64,000 nt of DNA, taken from positions 1,272,464 through 1,336,463 of the forward strand of contig NZ_CP007769.1 of the NCBI RefSeq assembly GCF_000816245.1. Direction: 5' to 3'. This DNA comes from Campylobacter sp. RM16704 (lineage in GTDB: Bacteria > Campylobacterota > Campylobacteria > Campylobacterales > Campylobacteraceae). The notes below the pieces were generated by a model. The model saw only the letters and a list, made by a program, of their open reading frames with translations, searched no databases and had not been told where the DNA came from. Shown here in pieces: positions 22,405-30,942 of the stretch. Position 1 is the stretch's first letter; each line of letters starts with the position of its first letter. The position numbers and the translations under genes are program-made.

Positions 22405-23901
22405 ATGACAACCCATATCAATGATTTTTTACAAGAAAGTGTTGCTAAATTTGAAAGCAAAAATGCTTTTGTTGAGTTTAATGGTAAGAGTATAAGCTAT
22501 AAAGAATTTGATGATTTGAGTAAAAAAATAGCAAGCAAAATTCTTTCCAAACTTCCTACTAAAAGCACACAAGAGCCTGTGTTAATCATACTTCCTAAAG
22601 GGATTGATTGTTTGCTTTCTTTTTTTGGTGTAGCAAAAAGTGGAAATTTTTATACACTTTTAGATGAAAAAAGTCCTAAAGAGCGTGTAGAAAAGGTTAT
22701 AGAAGTTTTAAAACCTAAACTTTTAATCACTTCTAGAAAATTAAATTTAGATTATAATCTTGATACTATTTATGCAGAAGACTTTGAAAAATTTTCTATA
22801 GATGAAAACGCTTTAAGTAATGCCTTAACAAATCACATAGATACAAACTTACTTTATGTGTTTTTTACAAGTGGAAGTACAGGAATACCAAAAGGAGTAA
22901 GTATAAGTCACAAAAGTGTGATTGATTATACTTTTTGGGTGTGTGAAACTTTTAAACTAAGTCATGAAGATACACTAGCTAATCAAGCACCATTTTACTT
23001 TGATAACAGCATATTAGATATATTTTGCTCTGTTAAAATGGGAGCTACGCTTCATATACTACCAAATCATCTTTTTGCTTTTCCAAATAAAATTTTAGAA
23101 TATTTAGAGCAAGAAAAAATAACAACAATTTTTTGGGTGCCTTCTGTGCTGATTTATTTTGCCAATACTAATGCAGTAGATAGTACCAAACTAAAAAATT
23201 TAAACAAAATTCTTTTTTGTGGCGAAATCATGCCAAATAAACAGCTCAACATTTGGCGCAAATGCCTTCCTAGTGCTTTATTTGCCAATCTTTATGGACC
23301 TACTGAAATCACCGATGTGTGCTCTTTTTATATAGTTGATAGGCAATTTAGCGATGATGAACTTTTACCTATAGGAAAAGCTTGCAAAAATACCCAGCTT
23401 TTAGTCTTTAATGAAAATTTAAATTTAATTACTCCAAATCAAGTAGGAGTTAAAGGCGAACTCTATGTAAGAGGAACTTGTCTTTCTCTAGGATATTACA
23501 ACGATAAAGAAAAAACAAAACAAGCTTTCATACAAAATCCTTTGCATGATAACTATTTAGACTTGCTTTATAAAACAGGTGATGTGGTAGCTTATAACGA
23601 ATTTGGTGAGCTTTTATGTTATGGAAGGATAGATCATCAAATCAAATACATGGGTCATCGCATAGAGCTTGGAGAGATAGAAAGTGTGATAAATTCTCAT
23701 GAGAATGTTAGAAATTGTGCTTGTGTCTTTGGAGAAGAAATCATTTGTTTTTATGAAAGTAAAGAAGAGTTAGATTTTAAAAACTTTTTAAAAGATAAAC
23801 TACCTGCTTATATGATACCTAAGAAATTTATTAAAATAGAACAATTTGCTTTAAATGCAAATGGAAAGATTGATAGGAAGGTTTTGAGTGAAATTGTTTA
23901 A
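22405..23901 (+). CDS. DltA-like amino/hydroxy-acid adenylating enzyme
   Basis: 498-residue ANL-family ligase that activates an acid with ATP and loads it on a carrier protein. Core motifs are FTSGSTGIPKG (A3), LYGPTE (A5), YKTGD (A7) and NGKIDRK with the catalytic lysine (A10). Length and motif set are closest to DltA-type D-alanine ligases and single NRPS adenylation domains. C. jejuni carries an amino-acid-activating gene beside an ACP in the same locus (recalled). The likely carriers are the ACPs at 20.1 or 24.6 kb. Substrate not determined. AAGGA precedes the ATG. Confidence 0.85.
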   Translation: MTTHINDFLQESVAKFESKNAFVEFNGKSISYKEFDDLSKKIASKILSKLPTKSTQEPVLIILPKGIDCLLSFFGVAKSGNFYTLLDEKSPKERVEKVIEVLKPKLLITSRKLNLDYNLDTIYAEDFEKFSIDENALSNALTNHIDTNLLYVFFTSGSTGIPKGVSISHKSVIDYTFWVCETFKLSHEDTLANQAPFYFDNSILDIFCSVKMGATLHILPNHLFAFPNKILEYLEQEKITTIFWVPSVLIYFANTNAVDSTKLKNLNKILFCGEIMPNKQLNIWRKCLPSALFANLYGPTEITDVCSFYIVDRQFSDDELLPIGKACKNTQLLVFNENLNLITPNQVGVKGELYVRGTCLSLGYYNDKEKTKQAFIQNPLHDNYLDLLYKTGDVVAYNEFGELLCYGRIDHQIKYMGHRIELGEIESVINSHENVRNCACVFGEEIICFYESKEELDFKNFLKDKLPAYMIPKKFIKIEQFALNANGKIDRKVLSEIV

Positions 23902-24647
23902 AAAAGAAGATAATCAGGTTTTAAGCTCACTTATATCATTAATGCCTAACTAGATATTTGATTAATTCACAATCTATAAATTTTATAGATATAATTTTCT
24001 CTTGGAATTTAAGTAACATTTTTAAAGGATAAAACATTTTAACAACAAAAATATACTTCTTTATTGTTTGGTAATGATGAAGCTAAATTAAAAACTATAA
24101 ACACAAAAGAAAAGCTTTTAAAATTGTAACAAATTAAAGATAAACATACTCTGCGAAAATATATTTAAATTGCCGCAGAGTGCTTTGTTTAGTGTTACTA
24201 CTATACAAAGATACATACTAAATTTTTAAAAGAATAAAAAAGATATTAATAATATTGATCGTTTTATCTTATATCAAGATAACATATATGTAATTTAGGT
24301 ATCATTAGGCAATTTAAAATTAATGAAAAAAATATTATTTAAATGGCAATACCATTCTTCTATATTAAATTATTAGAAAATGAAATTTTAAGCAAAATAT
24401 ATTATAATAACCAATTTCAAAGATATTTTAGAAATTTTAAAGAAATCCAAATTCTAGTCGATATAGACATGTTAGAAATAGACAAATTTCATGAAAGATT
24501 AAAGAGTTAATTCTTTGAATATGATGAATATTTTTTAAATTTATAAGCAAATATAATAAAAATTCTATGAAAGATGTAGAAAAGTTTGATTCTATAAATA
24601 TCATCAAACAACAATATATTAGATTAAAACAATAATAAAGGTAAATT
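23902..24647 (+). pseudogene. Decayed gene region
   Basis: 746 bases without an intact gene. Several protein-like fragments are in different frames, split by stops: 24043-24129 (contains LLFGNDEAKLKTINTK), a 55-codon frame at 24343-24510 that ends KFHERLKS, then FFEYDEYFLNL after its stop, and a shifted segment near 24540-24635 ending NIIKQQYIRLKQ. The last two appear to be one reading frame broken by a stop and a frameshift. AAAGGA at 24024-24029 may be the old ribosome site. I cannot name the ancestral gene. An unbroken gene here would sit between the ligase and its ACP. Confidence 0.45.
24148..24181. repeat. Inverted repeat in decayed region
   Basis: ACTCTGCG (24148-24155) and CGCAGAGT (24174-24181), 18 bases apart. 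It is GC-rich compared with its surroundings and is followed by a weak T-rich stretch, so it might be a terminator or a relic of the lost gene. Confidence 0.4.
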
Positions 24648-24872
24648 ATGGATCTAATTCAAAAATTTTTTGATAATATTGGAAGATCAGATATTGATAA
24701 AAATTCTAAAAACCTTCTTAGTGATGGAATTATTGATAGCATGGATATTGTTTCTTTAGTTGCTGAAATTGAGAAATATTATAACAAACCTTTAAAATCT
24801 GATTTTATAAAAGCTGAATACTTTGAAAACTTTAACACAATACAGCAAATGATCATGGAAAATATAAAATAA
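24648..24872 (+). CDS. Acyl carrier protein (locus copy 2)
   Basis: 74 residues with the phosphopantetheine serine in DGIIDSMD (Ser31). It resembles copy 1 (both have NIGR/KIGR and IIDS) and is probably a paralogue. AAAGG precedes the ATG. The stop overlaps the next ATG by one base, so it is coupled to the AAC(3)-like gene. Confidence 0.88.
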   Translation: MDLIQKFFDNIGRSDIDKNSKNLLSDGIIDSMDIVSLVAEIEKYYNKPLKSDFIKAEYFENFNTIQQMIMENIK

Positions 24873-25675
24873 TGATTCCACTTTTTAAAACAAAAGAGCG
24901 AATTTATACCACAAAAGATCTAATATTTACTTTACAAAATCTTGGTATAAAAAAAGGAGATACACTATATATACATAGTGAAATTTTTAATTTTGGAATT
25001 CCTATGGTTAGTCTTTGTGATCTTCAAAAAAATATTATAGATTGTTTTTTTGAAGTAATAGGAAGCGAAGGCACTGTACTAATGCCAACCTTTACTTATA
25101 GTTTTTGCAATAACAAAGTTTATGATAAACTGAATTCAAAAACAAAAATTGGTGTTTTAAATGAATTTTTTAGAAAACTCCCTAGCGTTAAACGCACGAA
25201 TGATCCTTTGTTTTCTTTTGCGGTTAAAGGTGCAAAAGAAAATCTATTTTTAAAAGAAACAGATAGCTGTTTTGGAGAAAATTCAGTTTATGATATACTG
25301 ACTAAAATTGGAGGTAAAATCATTCTTTTTGGTAGTAGAAAATTAGGAATAACTTATTTTCATTATATAGAAGAAAAGACTATGGTTTCTTATAGACACT
25401 TCAAATCTTTCATGGGTAAAATAATTAATGAGCAAGGGCATGAATATAACAAAAAAATAGATTTTTTTTGTAGAAAATTAAATGAAAATTCGATAACTTC
25501 AACAAATATACTATTGAATTTTTTATCTCAAAATAAAAATATAACAATAGAAAAATATGCAAATTCAGAAATTGCAAGTATAGATATAAAAAAATTTTAT
25601 ACTACTTGCTTTACAAAATTACTACAAAATGAGAAATTTTTTTTAGATACTCAAAGAGGTAATTATGCAGAATAA
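24872..25675 (+). CDS. AAC(3)-like N-acyltransferase
   Basis: 267 residues of the aminoglycoside 3-N-acetyltransferase family; the segment GTVLMPTFTYSF and the region with NDPLFSFAVKG match the conserved core. In sugar-modification loci such proteins usually acylate amino sugars, not antibiotics. Since it is translated between two ACP-related genes it could take its acyl group from an ACP instead of acetyl-CoA. That is inference. It overlaps the FabH-like gene by 11 bases. Confidence 0.75.
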   Translation: MIPLFKTKERIYTTKDLIFTLQNLGIKKGDTLYIHSEIFNFGIPMVSLCDLQKNIIDCFFEVIGSEGTVLMPTFTYSFCNNKVYDKLNSKTKIGVLNEFFRKLPSVKRTNDPLFSFAVKGAKENLFLKETDSCFGENSVYDILTKIGGKIILFGSRKLGITYFHYIEEKTMVSYRHFKSFMGKIINEQGHEYNKKIDFFCRKLNENSITSTNILLNFLSQNKNITIEKYANSEIASIDIKKFYTTCFTKLLQNEKFFLDTQRGNYAE

Positions 25676-26753
25676 ATTTTCTTACGCAAAAATTTCAGCA
25701 ATGGTTATGGTAATTCCTCAACATAAAATTAATATTGATGATGAATTACATACACGTTATAACGGAGATATAAAAAAACTTACAAAAATAAAGAAATCAA
25801 CAGGTATTCAATACAGATATTTAGTAGATAAAAATACTTCAGTAAGTGATTTAGCAGAATTTGGTTCTAAAATCCTATTTGAAGATTATGGTTTAAATAA
25901 AAATACAATTGATGCTATTATTGTAGCAACTCAAACTCCAGATTTTTTCATACCAGCTACAGCTTGTTATTTACACGGAAAACTTGATTTACCTCAATCT
26001 ACTTTAGCTTTTGATATAAATCAATCTTGCACTGGTTTTGTATATGGTTTATATACAGCATTTAGTTTATTAGAAAATGGGGGATGTAAAAGAATTTTAC
26101 TTGTTTGTGGAGATACGATAAATAAAAATAACGATCCTGAATTTATTCAAAAAATGAATAATAAAGCAGATATCATAGGTAATGGAGTTAGTGTAAGCTT
26201 GTTAGAATTTAGTCCGTATAAAACAGAAAGTTTTTTCGAAATTGGTAATGATGGAAAAGGATTATCGTATTTATTTATACCATATGGAGCATACAAAACA
26301 CCAAAAAACAATGAATTTGAAGAAAATGGCTGGCAAGATAATCTCCCTAAAGAATTTTATATGAATGGACTTGAAATATTTAATTTTGCGACAAAAAAGG
26401 AACCGGAAGTTTTTAATAGTTTGTTGAAATTTGCAAAATTTCAACAAGATAATCTTGATTATATTTTCTTTCATCAGGCAAATAAAGATATAGTAGATAT
26501 TATTATTAAAAGATTACAACTTGATTCTACAAAAAGCCCTAATGACACTATTTATAAATATGGAAATCTTGCTTCTGCTTCAATTCCTGCAACAATATGT
26601 GATACATTAAACACTCATCAAAACAAACTTAATAAAAAAATAGATATTGCTTTATGCGGATTTGGTGCAGGACTTAGTTGGGCAAACGCTATAATTTCAC
26701 TCGATGAGAATTTTTGGTGCAAAGAAACTCAAATATACAAGGAAATGAAATGA
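25665..26753 (+). CDS. FabH-like 3-oxoacyl-ACP synthase III of the glycan locus
   Basis: 362-residue condensing enzyme with an intact Cys-His-Asn triad: Cys122 in SCTGFVYG, His270 in FFHQANKD and Asn301 in YGNLASAS. It should join an acyl-CoA or acyl-ACP with malonyl-ACP, or act as an acyltransferase. It differs clearly from the housekeeping FabH at 42.7 kb. It is tightly packed between the AAC(3)-like gene and an ACP (ATGA overlap), so it is part of a dedicated acyl-making cassette. Confidence 0.85.
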   Translation: MQNKFSYAKISAMVMVIPQHKINIDDELHTRYNGDIKKLTKIKKSTGIQYRYLVDKNTSVSDLAEFGSKILFEDYGLNKNTIDAIIVATQTPDFFIPATACYLHGKLDLPQSTLAFDINQSCTGFVYGLYTAFSLLENGGCKRILLVCGDTINKNNDPEFIQKMNNKADIIGNGVSVSLLEFSPYKTESFFEIGNDGKGLSYLFIPYGAYKTPKNNEFEENGWQDNLPKEFYMNGLEIFNFATKKEPEVFNSLLKFAKFQQDNLDYIFFHQANKDIVDIIIKRLQLDSTKSPNDTIYKYGNLASASIPATICDTLNTHQNKLNKKIDIALCGFGAGLSWANAIISLDENFWCKETQIYKEMK

Positions 26754-26983
26754 CAAAACAAGATTTTTTAATAAAATTAGAAGAACTATTACAAACTGAT
26801 TATACACTAGATGAAGATATGCTATTAAGCAATATAGAAGAATATGATAGCTTAGCTTTATTATCACTAACAATGCTTTATGATCAAGAATTTAATATTT
26901 TCGTAGAAGGTAAAAAACTTAGATCTTGTCAAAAAATTTCAGATTTAATTGCATTGATTCCTAAAGAAAAAATGGATTCTTGA
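26750..26983 (+). CDS. Acyl carrier protein (locus copy 3)
   Basis: 77 residues with the attachment serine in EEYDSLALL (Ser34); the DSL motif is closer to true ACPs than copies 1 and 2. I chose the ATG at 26750, which overlaps the fabH-like TGA, over an upstream in-frame GTG at 26714. It overlaps the next gene as TGATG. It is the likely partner of the FabH-like enzyme and ketoreductase. Confidence 0.82.
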   Translation: MTKQDFLIKLEELLQTDYTLDEDMLLSNIEEYDSLALLSLTMLYDQEFNIFVEGKKLRSCQKISDLIALIPKEKMDS

Positions 26984-27735
26984 TGATATTTAAAGAAAAT
27001 ATTTTTCACGATTATATTTTTTTAGTTACAGGTGCTAGTAGCGGTATAGGAGCTCATGTAGCCTTAACGCTAAACAAGCTTGGTGCTAAAATCATCGCTA
27101 TAGGTAGAGATGAAAATAAACTTTTAGCTCAAAAAGAACAAGCTAAAAATTCTGATGATTTTATTACAATTTCAAAAGATTTATCAAATTTTGAAAATCT
27201 AGACAAATGGACTTTAGAACTTGCCAAAGAATATGGAGGTTTTAATGGAGCTGTTTTAGCTGCAGGTATTGTAAAGCCTTTAGGGATCAACTCTCTTTAT
27301 TATATTCATAATGCAAAAGAAATTTTTAATATAAATTATTTTGGTAATTTACAAATACTTAAAGGTTTAATAGACAGAAGAGCTAAATGCAAAGAAGATG
27401 CTAGTTTTGTTTGGATTAGTTCTACTGCTAGTAAAAACCCTGGTAAAGGGTTAAGTTCATATGGTGCAAGTAAAGCGGCAATAGATACAACAATTAAATC
27501 AATAGCACTAGAAATAGCTCCAAAATATCGTATAAATTCGATTTTACCAGGATTTGTAAATACTCCAATGATTCAAAATGAAATTTTTGATAATAGTTTT
27601 TTTACCCGTTCTTATCCATTAGGTATAGGAAATGTTGAAAATATTTCACCATTAATTTGTTTTCTTTTAAGTAGTGGCTCATCTTGGATAACAGGACAAG
27701 AATTTATAATTGATGGGGGGGGGGAATCTCTTTAA
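26983..27735 (+). CDS. Short-chain dehydrogenase/ketoreductase with 3' poly-G tract
   Basis: 250-residue FabG-like reductase. The NADP loop TGASSGIG is at residues 16-23, and the catalytic Tyr160 and Lys164 lie in SYGASKAA, with Ser in WISSTAS. It may reduce a 3-oxoacyl-ACP made by the FabH-like enzyme, giving a 3-hydroxyacyl group. The C-terminal DGGGESL is encoded by the G10 tract at 27715-27724. The start ATG at 26983 overlaps the ACP stop. With G8 or G11 the frame would run into pseF without a stop. Confidence 0.85.
   Translation: MIFKENIFHDYIFLVTGASSGIGAHVALTLNKLGAKIIAIGRDENKLLAQKEQAKNSDDFITISKDLSNFENLDKWTLELAKEYGGFNGAVLAAGIVKPLGINSLYYIHNAKEIFNINYFGNLQILKGLIDRRAKCKEDASFVWISSTASKNPGKGLSSYGASKAAIDTTIKSIALEIAPKYRINSILPGFVNTPMIQNEIFDNSFFTRSYPLGIGNVENISPLICFLLSSGSSWITGQEFIIDGGGESL
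27715..27724 (+). repeat. Poly-G tract G10 at SDR/pseF junction
   Basis: Ten G ending 10 bases before the pseF ATG. In the present length SDR ends at TAA overlapping that ATG. The run could also pair with the anti-Shine-Dalgarno sequence, since no other ribosome site is visible before pseF. Confidence 0.9.
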
Positions 27736-28445
27736 TGTATAATATAAAAAATCTTTGTATTATCCCTGCACGCGGTGGTTCTAAACGCATTCCTAGAAAA
27801 AATATAATAGATTTTTTAGGAAAGCCTTTGATATCTTATAGTATAGAAAGTGCTTTAAATTCAGGTATTTTTGATGATGTAATCATCTCAAGTGATGATG
27901 ATGAAATTATCGAAGTAGCATTAAAGTATGGTGCAAAAGCTCCTTTTGTACGCAAAAAAGAATTAAGTGATGATTATGCAAGTTCCACCGCTGTAATCCA
28001 AGATGCTATCACTACCTTAGAAAAACAAGGTAAAATCTATGAAAATGTGTGTTGTCTGTATGCAACTGCTCCACTTATAGATGAGTTTATCTTGCAAAAA
28101 GCCTTTAAACAATTTAACCAAGAAGAGTGTAAATTTTTATTTTCAGCTTGTGAGTTTGAATACCCCATACAAAGAGGATTTTATCTAGATGAGCAAAATA
28201 AAGTTTATATGTTTGATGAGTCAAATTATGATAAACGCTCACAAGACTTAACCAAAGCTTATCATGATGGTGGTGCATTTTATTTTGGTAAAAAAGAAGC
28301 ATGGCTAAACGAAAACTTTATGTTTAAGCCTCACTCTAAAGCTTTTTTACTTCCTAGAAATAAAATTTGTGATATTGATACCTTTGATGATTTAGAATTT
28401 GCTAAAATGCTGTATCAATTTCACAAAGGCGATAAATGTTTATAA
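27735..28445 (+). CDS. pseF: CMP-pseudaminic acid cytidylyltransferase
   Basis: Activates pseudaminic acid with CTP for transfer to flagellin. The CTP-binding motif PARGGSKRIPRKN is at residues 12-24 and KPLISY follows; 236 residues is normal. It overlaps the SDR stop (TAATG) and the next frame by 10 bases. No classical ribosome site precedes it, so translation probably depends on coupling to the SDR or on the poly-G run. Confidence 0.93.
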   Translation: MYNIKNLCIIPARGGSKRIPRKNIIDFLGKPLISYSIESALNSGIFDDVIISSDDDEIIEVALKYGAKAPFVRKKELSDDYASSTAVIQDAITTLEKQGKIYENVCCLYATAPLIDEFILQKAFKQFNQEECKFLFSACEFEYPIQRGFYLDEQNKVYMFDESNYDKRSQDLTKAYHDGGAFYFGKKEAWLNENFMFKPHSKAFLLPRNKICDIDTFDDLEFAKMLYQFHKGDKCL

Positions 28446-28720
28446 GCAAAATCAAAGGTTTTAAGTATCCTGATATGGAGCTTGTAAGATGGTTTTTTAA
28501 AAACAAACTTAATACTTTAAAAAATGTAAAAGTTTTGGAATTTTATTTTTATGATATAAATATACTAAGATTTAAAAAACACAAATATATTTTAATACCT
28601 AAAATCACAAAGTATATAAATAATTTTAAAAAATTCATTAAAAAAATCAAAACAAAATATTTCAACAATGGTAGGGGGGGGTATATGGGTACCATTAAAA
28701 GGGTTAATATATGCAAATAG
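28436..28720 (+). pseudogene. Truncated SAM-methyltransferase start, fused to unrelated frame
   Basis: 94 codons. The first part up to VKVLEF looks like the beginning of a class I methyltransferase, where the SAM-binding GCGNG loop would follow; instead a low-complexity Lys/Ile-rich stretch follows. The core domain is therefore missing, probably by deletion. A G8 tract (28674-28681) encodes GRGG near the end, and the stop lies 7 bases past the WbqC ATG. The remnant might survive only to couple translation from pseF to WbqC. Identification rests on a short segment. Confidence 0.4.
28674..28681 (+). repeat. Poly-G tract G8 before WbqC
   Basis: Eight G, the shortest tract in the locus. In the current length the frame ends across the WbqC start; at G9 it stops about 15 bases earlier. 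Confidence 0.75.
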
Positions 28721-29382
28721 CCATTATGCAACCTACTTTTTTACCCTGGATGGGATATTTTCAAATGATAAACCAAGTAGATTATTTTATTTTATTAAAT
28801 GATGTTCAATTTGAAAAACAATCATGGCAAAGCAGAAATAAAATCAAATCTCAAAATAATGAACTTTTTATAACTTTACATGTAAAAAAGTGCCCTTTAA
28901 AAAGTAAAATACAAGATATTGAACTGATTAAAAATCAAAAATTCAGAATAAAAATACTAAAGACACTAAAACAAAATTACAATAAAAGTATTAATTTTCA
29001 AAAATACTATCCTTTAATAGAAAATATTTTATTAAATTCGACAAATTTATGTCAAACAAATATCGAACTTATTCAATTATTTCTAAAAATATTAAAAATT
29101 AATACTCCATTATATAAATCTTCAGAACTTAATTTAACCCCAAAATCAAAAGATTTATATATTATTGATATTTGTAAATATTTTAATGCTACATCATATC
29201 TTTGTGCTAATGGCTCTAAAGCGTATATGAATATGAAATTATATAACGAGCAAGGAATAAAAATTCAGTTTTTTAATTATGACCATCCTATTTATCATCA
29301 AACAGGAAAAAATTTTATTTCCCATCTTAGCATTGTCGATCTAGTTTTTAATGAACCAAATCCTCATCTCTTTTTTCAATAG
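28711..29382 (+). CDS. WbqC-like family protein
   Basis: 223 residues starting IAIMQPTFLPWMGYF, the hallmark of the WbqC family found in O-antigen and sialic-acid-like sugar loci. Conserved SWQSRNKIK and the HIS-containing end are present. The function of the family is not known; it is often placed with sugar acylation or methylation genes. AAAAGGG lies before the ATG. It converges with the following methyltransferase gene with no bases between the stops. Confidence 0.8.
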   Translation: MQIAIMQPTFLPWMGYFQMINQVDYFILLNDVQFEKQSWQSRNKIKSQNNELFITLHVKKCPLKSKIQDIELIKNQKFRIKILKTLKQNYNKSINFQKYYPLIENILLNSTNLCQTNIELIQLFLKILKINTPLYKSSELNLTPKSKDLYIIDICKYFNATSYLCANGSKAYMNMKLYNEQGIKIQFFNYDHPIYHQTGKNFISHLSIVDLVFNEPNPHLFFQ

Positions 29383-30045
29383 TTATTTTTCTAAATATAC
29401 TAAATAATCATCATCGGCATATAAATCATTTTCATGGGAAATACGCATAGAATTTATAGTTATTTTTTCAAATTCTGAAAACATATAATATAATTCTTTT
29501 TTATTAAAAAAAGTTATTCGCATACCATTTTCCTTAAATCCTGATCTTGTCTCATATTTTTCATTAATAACTACCTCGTTATTATTAACATAAATACCAT
29601 TTAAGTATCTATAATCTTCTAAAGATCTTAAAACAATAAAAGCCTTAGCATTTTTTTTCAAAATACGATATATTTCCTTAATTGATTGCTCAATTGTACT
29701 TTTTGGACTATAATACAAGACTCCATAACAAATAAGTCCGTCAAAAAAACTATCTTCATAAGGAAGTTGTTCAATACTTGAAACATTTAATTTAACATTA
29801 TAATCTTTAATTATATGGTGACATATTTCGATGCTTTTTTCTGAATAATCACATCCATAAGCATCAAAACCATTTTCAGCCAAAAATTTTAAATGCCTAC
29901 CCGCACCGCAACCTAAGTCCAAAATTTTAATATTTTTATTTATTTTAAAATTCTTTAAAATAAAAGTTACAACCTCATTATGAGGATATTTAGGATGATG
30001 ACGATTATCATCATATAATTGTTCCCATTTGTTTTTATTATTCAT
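29383..30045 (-). CDS. Class I SAM-dependent methyltransferase (A)
   Basis: 220 residues with SAM-binding ILDLGCGAGRH near the N-terminus and the post-motif region DGLICYGVLYY. The likely target is a sugar or a small acid linked to it. I use the ATG at 30045 after AAAAAGGA, not the one at 30066. It is divergent from pseG. Confidence 0.8.
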   Translation of the reverse strand: MNNKNKWEQLYDDNRHHPKYPHNEVVTFILKNFKINKNIKILDLGCGAGRHLKFLAENGFDAYGCDYSEKSIEICHHIIKDYNVKLNVSSIEQLPYEDSFFDGLICYGVLYYSPKSTIEQSIKEIYRILKKNAKAFIVLRSLEDYRYLNGIYVNNNEVVINEKYETRSGFKENGMRITFFNKKELYYMFSEFEKITINSMRISHENDLYADDDYLVYLEK

Positions 30046-30075
30046 TTTTTTCCTTTTTTTAAACATAAATTATAG

Positions 30076-30081
30076 TATAAT
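30076..30081 (+). promoter_or_regulatory. -10 box for pseG operon
   Basis: TATAAT 34 bases before the pseG ATG, in the divergent gap with the methyltransferase. It would drive pseG-pseH and maybe the genes that follow. Confidence 0.45.
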
Positions 30082-30114
30082 TCATAAAAGTAACTAATTT
30101 AAAAACAAAGTATA

Positions 30115-30942
30115 ATGAAAAAAGTTTTAATAAGAAGTGATAGCTCTAGTATTATAGGACATGGACATATCAAAAGAGATCTTTTGTTGGCTAAACAATA
30201 TCAAGATGTTTCTTTTGCATGCTTACCACTAGAAGGCTCATTAATAGATGAAATTCCTTATCCTGTATATGAATTAGCAAGTGCTAGTGTGTATGAGTTA
30301 ATTAATCTTATTAAAAAAGAAAAATTTGACCTTTTAATCATCGATCATTATGAAATCACAGCTGATGATGAAAAACTTATTAAACTTGAAACTGGGGTTA
30401 AAATTCTAAGCTTTGATGATGAGATTAAAGAACATTTTTGTGATATTTTACTTAATGTTAATGCATATGCAAAAGAAAGTGATTATGAAAGCTTAGTGCC
30501 AAAATACTGCGAAATTAGATGCGGCTTTTCTTATGCATTAATACGTGATGAATTTTATGAAGAAAGCAAAATAAAGCGAGAAAAAATCTATGATTATTTC
30601 ATTTGTATAGGTGGAAGTGATCAAAAAAATCTTTCTTTTGATATAGCAAATAAACTTAATAGAGATAAAATCATTATTATAGCTACCACAAAGGCAAATC
30701 CTCATCTAAAATCACTACAAAAATTAAGTGAAAGAAATCCTAATATACAAATTCTTATAGATCAACCCAATCTTGCTAGATTAATGAATGAAAGTAAAAA
30801 GCTCATCATTAGTGCAAGCTCATTAGTAAATGAAGCTTTAATTTTAAAAGCCAATTTTAAAGCTATAGCCTATGCTAAAAATCAAGAAAAATTAGCTATT
30901 TGGCTTGCTAAAAAAGGTTATGAGGTAAAAAATTTAATATGA
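30115..30942 (+). CDS. pseG: UDP-sugar hydrolase of pseudaminic acid synthesis
   Basis: Removes UDP from UDP-2,4-diacetamido-2,4,6-trideoxy-L-altrose. The GT-B-like fold shows RSDSS near the N-terminus, IGHGHIKRD with the likely catalytic histidine, and IGGSDQKN in the second domain. It has 275 residues. The ribosome site is weak. It overlaps pseH by 4 bases (ATGA). Confidence 0.93.
   Translation: MKKVLIRSDSSSIIGHGHIKRDLLLAKQYQDVSFACLPLEGSLIDEIPYPVYELASASVYELINLIKKEKFDLLIIDHYEITADDEKLIKLETGVKILSFDDEIKEHFCDILLNVNAYAKESDYESLVPKYCEIRCGFSYALIRDEFYEESKIKREKIYDYFICIGGSDQKNLSFDIANKLNRDKIIIIATTKANPHLKSLQKLSERNPNIQILIDQPNLARLMNESKKLIISASSLVNEALILKANFKAIAYAKNQEKLAIWLAKKGYEVKNLI

Noticed and set aside
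24148-24181. GC-rich stem as a tRNA or small RNA
   Set aside because: Only one 8-base stem is present; no cloverleaf arms or anticodon loop.
28549-28731. Minus-strand frame over the methyltransferase stub
   Set aside because: Hydrophobic low-complexity product of AT-rich DNA with no start signal.
30046-30066. Longer start for methyltransferase A
   Set aside because: The ATG at 30045 has AAAAAGGA at good distance, while the upstream one has none and adds only FKKRKK.
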